Below, piece after piece: positions 23,704 to 32,145 of a stretch of DNA of 32,145 nucleotides. A program made the translations under genes and the position numbers. Source of the stretch: Bdellovibrionota bacterium (lineage in GTDB: Bacteria > Bdellovibrionota > Bdellovibrionia > Bdellovibrionales > JAEYZS01); contig CAUJDY010000121.1 in assembly GCA_963169805.1 (NCBI GenBank), positions 1-32,145 of the forward strand, read 5' to 3'. The notes below the pieces were generated by a model that saw only the letters and a program-made list of their open reading frames with translations, was not told the DNA's origin and made no database searches. The stretch's first letter is position 1. Every line of letters starts with the position of its first letter.

Positions 23704-24584
23704 AAGAAAACCTTTTCACCCTTAGTAATTAAATTTAAACCAAACGATGTCACCACCTCGTTCTTCGCTTGGACCTCACGAAAGAGCGCTTCATTTTCAT
23801 TTTTTCGTTTCTGCAACTTATGAAAAAGATGATATTGCACAGCTATATTAAAAACTGTCTGAGTACGAACACCGTTTTTGTTTAGTCTCCACTCAATGTC
23901 AGAATCCTCACCTGTGCCGGGCCCTTGATATCTCATATCGAAGCCATTGACACCAAGCAAATCCTTCTTGTGAACAGAGAAGTTACAACCTACAACTCCC
24001 CGTTTTTTTCTATTTAAGAATTTTCTTAAAAAAGACGCTTGAACATAAAGACCTTTAGGCCCCTGGTTGTCTTTTCTGTGAGAAATTGCAGGAATAATCC
24101 ACCAAAGATTTTTTTCTATAAAACCAACTTTTATTTTTTCAATAGAAATCAAGCGACTTATCCATGGTGAGAGCTCAAGCCTTCTGCCTGCTAAAACAAC
24201 ATGATCCTTCTGATTTTTAACATGTTCTTCAACAAACAGTGGATGCAAAATACAATCTTGATCAATAAATATGATATAATCTGATCTGCAATTCATAATG
24301 GCTTTATTGAGCATTTCATTTTTTCGGAAGCCATCATCCTTATGCCATAAATGTAAAATTGGAAGAGAGCTTGATTTCATGTAATGGTGTACTTTGTTTA
24401 TAACTTCAGAGTTTGATCCATCATCACAAATAACAATTTCAAAGTCTCGAAAGCTTTGACGTTCAACACTTACCAATACTTTTTCTAAAAACTCCCAATT
24501 ATTGTAAAATGCTATAAAGAGAGAGGCTTTTAGACATTCACTCTTATTTTGATTCGAATATATTTTATAAGGAAGCACATTCAT
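23700..24584 (-). CDS. Family 2 (GT-A) glycosyltransferase
   Basis: A 294-residue protein with a GT2 catalytic domain: SLFIAFYNNWEFLEKVLVSV, VICDDGS (54-57), the metal-binding DQD (108-110, YIIFIDQDCILHP), and further on GPGTGEDSDIEWRL, which holds the likely catalytic acid (ED). There is no membrane helix. It transfers a sugar from a nucleotide donor to a growing glycan; given rfbA, rfbD and rfbC just upstream, dTDP-rhamnose is a candidate donor, but this is inference. The ATG overlaps the rfbC stop by 4 bases (ATGA), and its own stop overlaps the next glycosyltransferase gene. Confidence 0.9.
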   Translation of the reverse strand: MNVLPYKIYSNQNKSECLKASLFIAFYNNWEFLEKVLVSVERQSFRDFEIVICDDGSNSEVINKVHHYMKSSSLPILHLWHKDDGFRKNEMLNKAIMNCRSDYIIFIDQDCILHPLFVEEHVKNQKDHVVLAGRRLELSPWISRLISIEKIKVGFIEKNLWWIIPAISHRKDNQGPKGLYVQASFLRKFLNRKKRGVVGCNFSVHKKDLLGVNGFDMRYQGPGTGEDSDIEWRLNKNGVRTQTVFNIAVQYHLFHKLQKRKNENEALFREVQAKNEVVTSFGLNLITKGEKVFL

Positions 24585-25141
24585 GTTCGTAAATTTTTCT
24601 TATACTCTGCGAGAGATAAACCTTGCTCATCCTTTTGAGATAAATTTGGTGTCGATATTTTCCAAGGTATCTTCATATCCGGGTCATTCCACTTGAGTGC
24701 CACCTCTCCTTTTGGATTATAATGACAGTCAACTTTGTACATAAGATCGGCTCCTTCTTTACTCAGAACACAAAATCCATGGGCAAAACCACTTGGTATC
24801 AGAAACCACTTTGGATCATCCCCTGATAATTCAACTTCTAAATATTGTCCAAAAGAAGGAGAGTTTTTTCGTACGTCAACAATAACATCTTGAATGAGTC
24901 CGCGCGTGCAAGTTACGAGTTTAGACTGCGGAGGATCGTACTGAAAATGCAGCCCTCGTAAGACTCCATAAGAAGATCTAGAAAAATTATCTTGGACAAA
25001 CCGAATATCAAGACCATAATTTTTAAATCGCTCTTCTTGATATCGTTCCGTAAAAAAGCCCCTTTCATCCTTAAAAATTTGAGGTTGAATGAGGAGCGGC
25101 CCTTCGATTTTAAATTGTTGTATCTGTAAATTACTTGCCAC
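24581..25141 (-). CDS. rfbC: dTDP-4-dehydrorhamnose 3,5-epimerase
   Basis: A 186-residue cupin-type epimerase, the normal size. Hallmarks are DERGFFTERYQEERF, FVQDNFSRSSYGVLRGLHFQ with the catalytic His, and IPSGFAHGFCVLS with the partner residues. It converts dTDP-4-keto-6-deoxyglucose to the rhamnose form, the third step of dTDP-L-rhamnose synthesis. The start is GTG 25141 with AGGTGG 4 bases upstream. It is 9 bases after rfbD and overlaps the following glycosyltransferase gene. Confidence 0.95.
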   Translation of the reverse strand: MASNLQIQQFKIEGPLLIQPQIFKDERGFFTERYQEERFKNYGLDIRFVQDNFSRSSYGVLRGLHFQYDPPQSKLVTCTRGLIQDVIVDVRKNSPSFGQYLEVELSGDDPKWFLIPSGFAHGFCVLSKEGADLMYKVDCHYNPKGEVALKWNDPDMKIPWKISTPNLSQKDEQGLSLAEYKKNLRT

Positions 25142-25150
25142 CGTGCCACC

Positions 25151-26017
25151 TTAGAAAAACTTATTTTTTAAGCATACTTTAAGAGAGTCTTTCCAATAAG
25201 GCAATTGAACACCAAAGGTCTCATAGAGTTTAGTTGTATCCAATTGCGAATTAAGCGGTCTTTGAGCTGCCGTTTGATATTCTTTCGTTAAAATTGGACT
25301 TAATTTTGGCGTTTTAGGATATCGGTCTGCAATTTGCTCAAAAATTTCCTCTGCAAAGTTAATCCACGTAGTTCTGCCCTGGCTCACCATATGATAGATG
25401 CCAAACGATAATCCAAATTTGTCACTTTTTAATATTCTCCAGGTCGCAGATGCAATATCAAGTGCATACGTTGGGCTTCCAGTCTGATCGGTTACAATCT
25501 TAAGCTCGTCCTTATCTGCTAATTTGATCATGGTATTCAAAAAATTCTTTCCACTCTCGTCGTAAACCCACGAAGTTCTAAAAATATAACTTGAAGGGTT
25601 CTCTTGAAGAATAAGAGCCTCGGCATCCCGCTTACTCTTTCCGTATACACTTAGGGGATTTGTAAGATCGACCTCATTATAAAGTCCTTCTTTTTGCCCA
25701 TCAAAAACATAATCTGTTGAGTACTGAATAAATATAGCTTTATTTTTTTGACACCATTTAGAGATATAGCCGGGAGTTTCTGTATTAATTTTGTAACACT
25801 TTAGTTTTTCTTCTTCTGCCTTATCAACTGCCGTGTAAGCCACTGCATTGATTATAATTTGAGGTTGAAGGCTCTGAAGCTTATCTAAAACCTGATTTTT
25901 ATTTTCAAAATCAGCATCATCTCGCCCCAAATAGACCACCCCAAAAGATTCGGGCTGTGTCCTTTTCAGCGCAGATGCCACCTGGCCATTTTTACCTAAA
26001 ACTACAATTTTCTTCAT
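25151..26017 (-). CDS. rfbD: dTDP-4-dehydrorhamnose reductase
   Basis: A 288-residue short-chain dehydrogenase. The NAD(P) loop is VVLGKNGQVASAL at the N-terminus, and INAVAYTAVDKAEEE and the active-site YGKSK (YxxxK) follow. FIQYSTDYVFDGQKEGLYNE is the family's Thr/Asp region, and GSPTYALDIA and RPLNSQLDTTKL are typical of RfbD. It performs the last step of dTDP-L-rhamnose synthesis. The ATG overlaps the rfbA stop by 4 bases (ATGA), so translation is coupled. Confidence 0.95.
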   Translation of the reverse strand: MKKIVVLGKNGQVASALKRTQPESFGVVYLGRDDADFENKNQVLDKLQSLQPQIIINAVAYTAVDKAEEEKLKCYKINTETPGYISKWCQKNKAIFIQYSTDYVFDGQKEGLYNEVDLTNPLSVYGKSKRDAEALILQENPSSYIFRTSWVYDESGKNFLNTMIKLADKDELKIVTDQTGSPTYALDIASATWRILKSDKFGLSFGIYHMVSQGRTTWINFAEEIFEQIADRYPKTPKLSPILTKEYQTAAQRPLNSQLDTTKLYETFGVQLPYWKDSLKVCLKNKFF

Positions 26018-26889
26018 TCAATAATTTTTTTGGCCAAATTTTTTAGATATAGGCCATAACCTGAAGATGGATACTCTTCTGCAAGCTTGAGAAAGTCCTG
26101 AGCTGTAATAAATTTTTGATCTAAAGCAATTTCCTCTAGACAGGCTATTTTTAGGCCCTGTCGAGCTTCGATAGTTTGTACAAATTGTGAAGAGGCTAAC
26201 ATGGACTCATGAGTTCCAGTATCCAGCCATGCAGTGCCTCTGCCAAACAAAGTAACATTGAGCTTTCCATCCTTAAGATAAGAGTTATTGAGATCTGTAA
26301 TTTCCAACTCTCCTCTTTTTGAGGGGCGAAGAGACTTTGCCCTATTCACAACGCTAGAATCGTAGAAGTAAAGCCCTGTAACAGCCCAATTTGATTTTGG
26401 ATTTTTAGGCTTCTCTTCGATATCAATTGCTTTACCTGTCTTATCAAATGAAACAACACCGTATCGTTCAGGATCACTCACTTGATAGCCAAATACAACC
26501 GCCCCCGACTGCGTTTGGGCTGCATCTGCTATTTTTGAAGGAACATCATGTCCATAAAAAATATTATCCCCTAAAATTAATCCACAAGGCGAATTTTGAA
26601 TAAACTTTTCTCCAATCAAAAATGCCTGGGCTATGCCTTCTGGTTTGGGTTGGACTGCATAATTAAGTTGCACTCCCCACTGATGACCATCCCCCAGCAA
26701 ACTTTGTATAAGAGGAATGTCTCGTGGAGTGCTAATAATTAAAATATCTCGAATCCCTCCCATCATGAGAGTTGAAAGAGGATAATAGATGGTTGGCTTA
26801 TCATAAATAGGCAATAGCTGCTTAGAAACAGCAATCGAAGCTGGGTAAAGTCGTGTACCGGATCCTCCGGCAAGTATGATGCCCTTCAT
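26014..26889 (-). CDS. rfbA: Glucose-1-phosphate thymidylyltransferase
   Basis: A 291-residue nucleotidyltransferase. GIILAGGSGTRLYP is the nucleotide-binding signature, followed by KQLLPIYDKPTIYYPLSTLM, LILGDNIFYGHD with the metal-binding Asp, IEEKPKNPKSNWAVTGLYFY and AWLDTGTHESML. It makes dTDP-glucose from glucose 1-phosphate and dTTP, the first step to dTDP-L-rhamnose. It heads the chain rfbA-rfbD-rfbC-GT-GT. The next enzyme, RfbB (4,6-dehydratase), is not in the window. No good ribosome site precedes the ATG; a TTGACT at 26922-26927 with TATGTC at 26898-26903 is a weak promoter candidate ending 8 bases before it. Confidence 0.96.
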   Translation of the reverse strand: MKGIILAGGSGTRLYPASIAVSKQLLPIYDKPTIYYPLSTLMMGGIRDILIISTPRDIPLIQSLLGDGHQWGVQLNYAVQPKPEGIAQAFLIGEKFIQNSPCGLILGDNIFYGHDVPSKIADAAQTQSGAVVFGYQVSDPERYGVVSFDKTGKAIDIEEKPKNPKSNWAVTGLYFYDSSVVNRAKSLRPSKRGELEITDLNNSYLKDGKLNVTLFGRGTAWLDTGTHESMLASSQFVQTIEARQGLKIACLEEIALDQKFITAQDFLKLAEEYPSSGYGLYLKNLAKKIIE

Positions 26890-26923
26890 GCCTTAAAGAC
26901 ATACCTCTGTGCTTAAGATGGAG

Positions 26924-27118
26924 TCAATCACTTAGGTCATTTCCAATCGTATTCAACATACGATCCCACGCATCGATTAAAAAGCCAGGATCGCTTGGAT
27001 CACGGCTGGCTACAGTTTTTACGATGGCTGCAGCTATTGCTACAACTACTAACAACAAAAGTACATACTCAACGATAATTTGCCCACTTTGGTGAGTCTT
27101 ATCTCTCATTCTAGACAT
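26924..27118 (-). CDS. Flp/TadE-type prepilin-like small protein
   Basis: A 64-residue protein (61 if the ATG at 27109 is used, which gives an ATGA overlap with the upstream stop). After a short basic leader comes SGQIIVEYVLLLLVVVAIAA. This is a class III prepilin-type signal: Gly before the cut, Glu at +5, Tyr at +6, then one long hydrophobic helix of about 20 residues. Flp pilins and TadE/TadF pseudopilins share this pattern and are cut by a TadV-type peptidase. The mature protein of about 50 residues ends with a short polar region (DAWDRMLNTIGNDLSD). No other tad genes are visible. It might be a minor pilin or a membrane-anchored small protein. Confidence 0.7.
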   Translation of the reverse strand: MSRMRDKTHQSGQIIVEYVLLLLVVVAIAAAIVKTVASRDPSDPGFLIDAWDRMLNTIGNDLSD

Positions 27119-27501
27119 TGCTTTGTAAAGACATGATTCTGTAGTTTTTCAAGAATAGTATCTTTGATTTGATCTGTAACAGGGCTTTGCACACCCAAAA
27201 TAATATCCTTATCAATTTTCTCTAGAGCAAAACTATCTGCAGACTGGAAAGACTTCTCAAATGAATCTTTACAAGGATAAATCATAATAAATAGAGTGGA
27301 ATCTGATGGAATATAATTTTTGAGATCCATTAAGGATTCGTCTTTGAAAAAATGATTATGTAACGAAAAATAAACCTTAAAGGCATCTGGTTCATGTATT
27401 TGTGAAAAATAAACTCTGAGTGGGCCGTCAAAAATAGCCGTATTGAATGCTGAGTTAAAATACTTCGATTGAAGTATGCGTGTTGTTGCGTTCTCCTCCA
27501 T
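27106..27501 (-). CDS. Conserved-looking protein of unknown function
   Basis: A 131-residue protein with a strong ribosome site (AGGGGGA, 6 bases, ATG). It has no signal peptide or membrane helix and mixes strands and helices, for example PLRVYFSQIHEPDAFKVYFS, STLFIMIYPCKDSF and DIILGVQSPVTDQIKDTILE. I do not recognise the family. Its end overlaps the prepilin-like gene by 4-13 bases, so the two are co-translated and probably act together. It could be a soluble partner of the small pilin-like protein. The 213 bases upstream, to the hutI end, show no clear promoter or gene. Confidence 0.7.
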   Translation of the reverse strand: MEENATTRILQSKYFNSAFNTAIFDGPLRVYFSQIHEPDAFKVYFSLHNHFFKDESLMDLKNYIPSDSTLFIMIYPCKDSFEKSFQSADSFALEKIDKDIILGVQSPVTDQIKDTILEKLQNHVFTKQCLE

Positions 27502-27714
27502 GATGCTTCCCCCTGTTGAACTCTATCTTTAAGCTATTCTAACTAGCTTCTGAAACCCCTTTAGCACAATCCATTCGCACTAATGAGGCCAAGCAAATAC
27601 CTCATACCTAGAGACTAGAAAATATTTCTGGGTAAATGCAAAGACTTTTTTTATTTTTTTGTTATTTTTAAGTGAGCTGAATACTAGAGGCACTTTGTAC
27701 CCCCAACATCTTCA

Positions 27715-28938
27715 TCACTTCAAGGTTTTTCGCCCCTTGTAGTACACTTGTTGGATTTGAGAAATACCAACACGATAAAATAAATCCCTCCAGCCACCAC
27801 TTAATACAACAAAATCAGCAGATTTACCTACCGTTAACGATCCAACCTCTTTTTCAAGAGATAATGCATAACTGGCTCCTACGGTCCAAGCAGATATCAC
27901 CTCCGCAAGGTTCATCTTCATTTCTCTGCGAGCCACCAAACCTACAAAGTTAAGGTCTTGAGTGGGGCTTGAACCCGGATTAAAATCTGTGGAGAGCGCT
28001 ACCCGAGCACCTGAATCAATCAGTTTTCTTGCAGGAGGATAGGGAATTTTAAGGTAAAAATCTGCAGTCGGTATAAATACACACGTAACATGTGAAACGG
28101 ATAATCTCTGTATGTCTTTTTCTTCTAAATAATTCAAATGATCACAAGAAACAGCCCCACAATCCGTAGAAACAAAAACCCCATCCGATGGATTAAGCTG
28201 ATTCGTGTGACTTACGACTTTAAATCCCAAACTCTGGGCCTTTTTAAAGTATCTTTTGGCCTGTTCACTTGAAAAATAATTTTTTTCAATAAAAATATCC
28301 ACTCGGTCAGCAAGTTTTGATTTTTTAACTGCGTCTAAATCCTCTAAAATACTTTCAAAGTATTGATCAATATGAGTTGATTCGGGAGCTTTCGCGTGCG
28401 GTCCTAAATAGGTCGTAATAACTCTCAAAGATTTACACTTACGAGCAACCTTTAATATCTTCAATTCATTTTTAAGATCTAAGCCGTAACCACTTTTAAC
28501 TTCAAGTGTTGTAACCCCTTGTTTTAGAAAATTTGAAACAGATCCTAAAAAACTACCCATCAATTCTTTTTCAGAAGCCTTTCGCGTGGCACGAACTGTG
28601 GAAAGAATACCTCCTCCAGCCTGCGCAATCTCAGCGTACGTTTTACCTTGAAATTTCATCTCGAATTCCTGAGATCTATTACCAGAAAATATAGAGTGGG
28701 TGTGACACTCTACAAATCCTGGTAAAACAGAGAGACCTTTTAGTGAAATTTCTTTTTTACCTCGATACTGCTTAGGCAATTTCTTACTTTCACCAATCCA
28801 CTCAATTCTTCCATTATTAACAACGATAGATGCGTTCTGAATAATTGAAAGATCTTCCTCCTGAATCTTGCGACCTTCTTTTTTAAAAGCCCCCTCAAGA
28901 GTTAAACATTCTGAAATATTTTTAAATACTGTAATCAT
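27715..28938 (-). CDS. hutI: Imidazolonepropionase
   Basis: A 407-residue amidohydrolase of normal size. The metal motif is GFVECHTHSIFSG (His79, His81). TTLEVKSGYGLDLKNELKIL, HTNQLNPSDGVF and STDFNPGSSPT (metal Asp) match HutI, and the chain ends with a small composite domain (VGKSADFVVL). It opens the imidazolone ring to N-formimino-L-glutamate, the third step of histidine breakdown. The ATG is 4 bases after the hutU stop, so it is coupled. No gene for the next step (HutG or HutF) follows; the strand continues with unrelated genes. Confidence 0.96.
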   Translation of the reverse strand: MITVFKNISECLTLEGAFKKEGRKIQEEDLSIIQNASIVVNNGRIEWIGESKKLPKQYRGKKEISLKGLSVLPGFVECHTHSIFSGNRSQEFEMKFQGKTYAEIAQAGGGILSTVRATRKASEKELMGSFLGSVSNFLKQGVTTLEVKSGYGLDLKNELKILKVARKCKSLRVITTYLGPHAKAPESTHIDQYFESILEDLDAVKKSKLADRVDIFIEKNYFSSEQAKRYFKKAQSLGFKVVSHTNQLNPSDGVFVSTDCGAVSCDHLNYLEEKDIQRLSVSHVTCVFIPTADFYLKIPYPPARKLIDSGARVALSTDFNPGSSPTQDLNFVGLVARREMKMNLAEVISAWTVGASYALSLEKEVGSLTVGKSADFVVLSGGWRDLFYRVGISQIQQVYYKGRKTLK

Positions 28939-28942
28939 ATTT

Positions 28943-30586
28943 TTACCAAATGAGTTTTAAACCACGCTCTTGAGCAATCTTTTTTGCATCATCATAACCT
29001 GCATCAATATGCCGGTATAAACCCATCCCAGGATCTACCGTCAAAACTCTTTGTATCCTTGCTGCTGCTTGAGCTGTTCCATCCGCTACAATCACTTGGC
29101 CTGAGTGTTGGCTATAACCCATTCCAACGCCTCCTCCATGATGTAAGGATACCCAAGTTGAGCCACTTGCAACTAATGTCATAGCACTAAGAAGCGGCCA
29201 ATCAGAAACGGCATCGGAGCCATCTTTCATTGCTTCTGTTTCTCTATTTGGAGAGGCAACAGATCCACAATCCAAATGATCTCGCCCAATTACAATTGGA
29301 GCTTTTACTTTTCCTTGCGCTACAAGTTCGTTAAATTTCAAACCTGCCTGCGCTCTCTCTCCATACTCAAGCCAACAAATTCGCGCTGGAAGACCTTGAA
29401 AGTGAATTCTTTTTTCAGCCATATCAAGCCAATTCATCAAATGTTTTTTATGTGGAAACAATTCACGAATTGCATTGTCTGTTACTTTTATATCCTCAGG
29501 GTCTCCTGATAGAGCGACCCAACGAAATGGTCCCGAACCCTTACAAAATAGTGGTCGAATATACTCAGGTACAAACCCAGGAATATTAAATGCGTCCCGA
29601 CATCCACCTTCAACGGCTCTAGCACGAATATTATTTCCATAGTCAAAAGTAATAGCACCACGCCTTTGCATTTCAAGCATACCCTGAACATGCTTAGCCA
29701 TGCTTTGCACAGATTTTTCAACATACGCCTTTGGATTTGATTTCCTAAAATCAGCGGCTTGCTCAACACTATAGCCCTCGGGTACATATCCATTTAGCGG
29801 ATCATGCGCAGATGTTTGGTCTGTTAAAAGATCAGGTATAAAATTTTTCTTAAGTAACGTATGAATCACTTCACTCATATTTCCGTGCAGAGCAATTGAT
29901 TTTGCAATTTTTTGTGATTTGTATTTTTCAACTCGTGCTAAAGCATCATCTAAATCTACAGCTTGCTCATCTACGTAGCCTGTATCTAAGCGCATTTTAA
30001 TACGAGTTGGATCAACCTCTACTCCTAAGACTACAGCGCCAGCAAAAACACCAGCCAGTGGCTGAGCTCCACCCATACCCCCTAGGCCAGCTGTGAGTAT
30101 CACTCGACCCTTGAGATCTCCTCCAAAATGTCGTCTTCCTGCTTCAGCAAACGTTTCATAGGTTCCCTGCACAATTCCCTGAGTTCCGATGTAGATCCAA
30201 GACCCCGCAGTCATTTGACCAAACATCATAAGGCCTTTTTTATCCAACTCATGAAAATGATCCCAAGTCGCCCATTTAGGAACTAAATTTGAATTTGCGA
30301 TGAGCACTCTCGGAGCATCCGAGTGTGTTCTAAAAATTCCCACCGGCTTTCCCGATTGTACTAAAAGAGTTTCATCATTTTCTAATTTTTTTAGAGACTC
30401 TAAAATTCGATCAAAACAATCCCAGTTTCGAGCGGCTTTACCTATTCCACCATAAACAACAAGATCTTCAGGTTTTTCAGCAACACTTGGATCCAAATTA
30501 TTTTGAATCATGCGAAATGCAGCTTCCTGAAGCCACCCTTTACAATTTAACTTTGTTCCAGTTGGAGCTTTGACAGTTCTTGCCAT
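28943..30586 (-). CDS. hutU: Urocanate hydratase
   Basis: A 547-residue protein, close to the usual 555. The NAD-binding segment [19 protein letters not shown] is at about 162-180. [40 protein letters not shown] and [20 protein letters not shown] (holding the conserved Cys) are clear HutU signatures. It adds water to urocanate with tightly bound NAD, giving imidazolonepropionate. AAGGA lies 8 bases before the ATG. It follows hutH by 13 bases. Confidence 0.97.
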   Translation of the reverse strand: MARTVKAPTGTKLNCKGWLQEAAFRMIQNNLDPSVAEKPEDLVVYGGIGKAARNWDCFDRILESLKKLENDETLLVQSGKPVGIFRTHSDAPRVLIANSNLVPKWATWDHFHELDKKGLMMFGQMTAGSWIYIGTQGIVQGTYETFAEAGRRHFGGDLKGRVILTAGLGGMGGAQPLAGVFAGAVVLGVEVDPTRIKMRLDTGYVDEQAVDLDDALARVEKYKSQKIAKSIALHGNMSEVIHTLLKKNFIPDLLTDQTSAHDPLNGYVPEGYSVEQAADFRKSNPKAYVEKSVQSMAKHVQGMLEMQRRGAITFDYGNNIRARAVEGGCRDAFNIPGFVPEYIRPLFCKGSGPFRWVALSGDPEDIKVTDNAIRELFPHKKHLMNWLDMAEKRIHFQGLPARICWLEYGERAQAGLKFNELVAQGKVKAPIVIGRDHLDCGSVASPNRETEAMKDGSDAVSDWPLLSAMTLVASGSTWVSLHHGGGVGMGYSQHSGQVIVADGTAQAAARIQRVLTVDPGMGLYRHIDAGYDDAKKIAQERGLKLIW

Positions 30587-30599
30587 GTAAATATCCTTT

Positions 30600-32123
30600 T
30601 TAAACTTCTAAAGAAGTTAATATGGAATCAAATGATTCTGATTCCATTAATTTTTTTACTTTTTGAATATCTTTATAAAAAGTGCGATCTTTTTCTGCAA
30701 AACTAACGTCTTTACGAATAATCGCATGTGCCTCTTCAATTAATTTTGAGGATTTAAGTGGGCGAAGAAAATCTAAAGCTTGAGCGGCACAAAAAAGTTC
30801 AATTGCTATGACATGACTTACATTTTCAATAATCTGAGACATCTTTCGAGCTGCAATTGTGCCCATTGATACGTGATCCTCTTTATCTGCGCTTGTTGGG
30901 ATGCTATCTACAGATGCAGGATGCGATAATACTTTATTTTCACTCACGAGAGATGCCGCTGTAACCTGCAAAATCATTATTCCAGAATTTAAACCTGCAT
31001 CATTTGTTAAAAACATTGGAAGATCGCTCATGCTTGTATGAGGATTTGTAAGCTTATCAATTCGTCTTTCAGAAAAAGATCCAAGCTCACTCATTGCGAT
31101 TCCCATAAAATCCAGTTGAAATGCAATTGGCTCACCGTGAAAGTTTCCACAAGAAAGAAGCTTCTGGTCCTCCGCAAAAACCAATGGATTATCTGTAGAT
31201 GAGTTCGCTTCAATTTCTAAGACTTCAAGTCCTCTTTTTAAAGTATCTTTAACAGCACCATGTACCTGTGGAATGCAACGTAGGGAGTAAGCATCTTGAA
31301 CTCTCCCGCAGCCTTCATGTGATTTTGCTATTTCTGAAGTGGAACTTAAAAGTGTTCTCATATTTTTTGCAGTTAGCTTCTCCCCCCTGTGAGGTCGACT
31401 TTCAGAAATCAAACTATCAAAAGCGTTACGAGAACCTTTAAGTGCTTCTAAACTCATTGCAGCCGCTAAGTCCGCAAGGCGGCACAGCTTGAGTGCTCTA
31501 AAAATATTGAGAAGTCCGATACCTGTCATAACCTGGCAACCGTTTATGAGGGATAATCCTTCTTTAGCTTGCAATTCAAGCGCCGTGACTGATTTTTCTT
31601 TTATCACCACGTCCGTTGAGACGATATGACCATCCTTCCAACACTCTCCTTCTCCGATTAGAGCAAGGGCTAAATGCGAGAGTGGCGCTAAATCTCCGCT
31701 GGCTCCAACACTTCCCTGGGAGGGGATCACAGGAATAATATCTTTATTTAAAAACTCCAGAATTTTTTCGATCACCTCGCATCTTATACCGCTATGGCCC
31801 CGAGCTAGCGCGTTTGCTCGCAACAACATTAGAGCACGCGTATTTTCAACAGAAAGAGGCGTCCCTACTCCTGTACAATGAGATCGAATTAGATTTTTCT
31901 GTAAATCGACAAGCTTTTCATTTGAAATCTTCACAGAGCTTAAAGCTCCAAAGCCTGTATTGACTCCGTATACAGCTATATCGCCCTTCAACTTTGACTC
32001 AATAAACTCACGAGATTTGTTGATAACAGATTTTGCAGCCCCCGAAAGCTCAACTTTCTCGCCAAAAAGAGCTACAGATACAATTTTAGATAAATTTAAG
32101 CTATTCCCATCAATAGACAACAT
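30600..32123 (-). CDS. hutH: Histidine ammonia-lyase
   Basis: A 507-residue enzyme. The MIO cofactor forms from Ala141-Ser142-Gly143 in [14 protein letters not shown]. The catalytic Tyr is in [11 protein letters not shown] (Tyr52). [15 protein letters not shown] and SSTDNPLVF are family signatures. It turns L-histidine into urocanate and ammonia and is the first gene of hutH-hutU-hutI. The ATG at 32123 follows AGGGG at a usable distance; the promoter lies beyond the right edge, so regulation cannot be judged. Confidence 0.97.
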   Translation of the reverse strand: MLSIDGNSLNLSKIVSVALFGEKVELSGAAKSVINKSREFIESKLKGDIAVYGVNTGFGALSSVKISNEKLVDLQKNLIRSHCTGVGTPLSVENTRALMLLRANALARGHSGIRCEVIEKILEFLNKDIIPVIPSQGSVGASGDLAPLSHLALALIGEGECWKDGHIVSTDVVIKEKSVTALELQAKEGLSLINGCQVMTGIGLLNIFRALKLCRLADLAAAMSLEALKGSRNAFDSLISESRPHRGEKLTAKNMRTLLSSTSEIAKSHEGCGRVQDAYSLRCIPQVHGAVKDTLKRGLEVLEIEANSSTDNPLVFAEDQKLLSCGNFHGEPIAFQLDFMGIAMSELGSFSERRIDKLTNPHTSMSDLPMFLTNDAGLNSGIMILQVTAASLVSENKVLSHPASVDSIPTSADKEDHVSMGTIAARKMSQIIENVSHVIAIELFCAAQALDFLRPLKSSKLIEEAHAIIRKDVSFAEKDRTFYKDIQKVKKLMESESFDSILTSLEV

Positions 32124-32145
32124 AATGACGCCCCTAGGATATTTA

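Overview
The window is AT-rich and densely coded, with many short-gap or overlapping gene chains. Its gene content suggests a member of the Bdellovibrionota (Bdellovibrio-like predatory or related bacteria). The main evidence is a cluster of exported TPR proteins, an FHA-TonB protein with an AgmX/PglI-type C-terminus and an outer-membrane barrel, which together resemble the Glt/Agl envelope machine known from Myxococcus and Bdellovibrio. The species cannot be fixed from the sequence alone.

Layout. Positions 1-8367 (minus strand) hold a six-gene envelope operon read in the order large TPR protein, TPR lipoprotein, small CglF-like protein, FHA-TM-TonB protein, OM barrel, and a second TPR protein cut by the left edge. 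Just upstream, and in the same direction, lies a GYF-PilZ protein (8514-9116). The two are separated by an array of three related stem-loops. Positions 9480-12201 (minus) are a phnDCE phosphonate-type ABC transporter, divergent from a HAD hydrolase (12305-13033, plus). An exported M49 dipeptidyl-peptidase III-like protein (13145-15202, plus) converges on an exported TPR lytic transglycosylase (15304-17829, minus). Between these two sits a perfect inverted repeat with 47-bp arms. radA (17890-19344, plus), a small exported unknown, an OM barrel, glpK and a divergent acyltransferase follow. Positions 22714-26889 (minus) are a surface-polysaccharide cluster, rfbA-rfbD-rfbC plus two glycosyltransferases, chained by 4-bp overlaps apart from a 9-base gap between rfbD and rfbC. 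It is preceded by a Flp/TadE-like prepilin and an unknown 131-residue protein. Positions 27715-32123 (minus) are hutH-hutU-hutI for histidine degradation.

How the genes fit together. The left third looks like an envelope-spanning motility or transport module with a possible c-di-GMP-responsive neighbour. The centre holds envelope and protein turnover enzymes, uptake and DNA repair. The right third holds O-antigen-type sugar synthesis and amino-acid catabolism. Several pathways are incomplete here: there is no TolQ/TolR-type motor, no rfbB, no C-P lyase, and no hutG or hutF. The most unusual DNA structures are the 47-bp palindrome at 15206-15307, the three-hairpin array at 8437-8526, and several genes that lack a Shine-Dalgarno sequence and have a -10-like hexamer only about 7-14 bases before the start codon.
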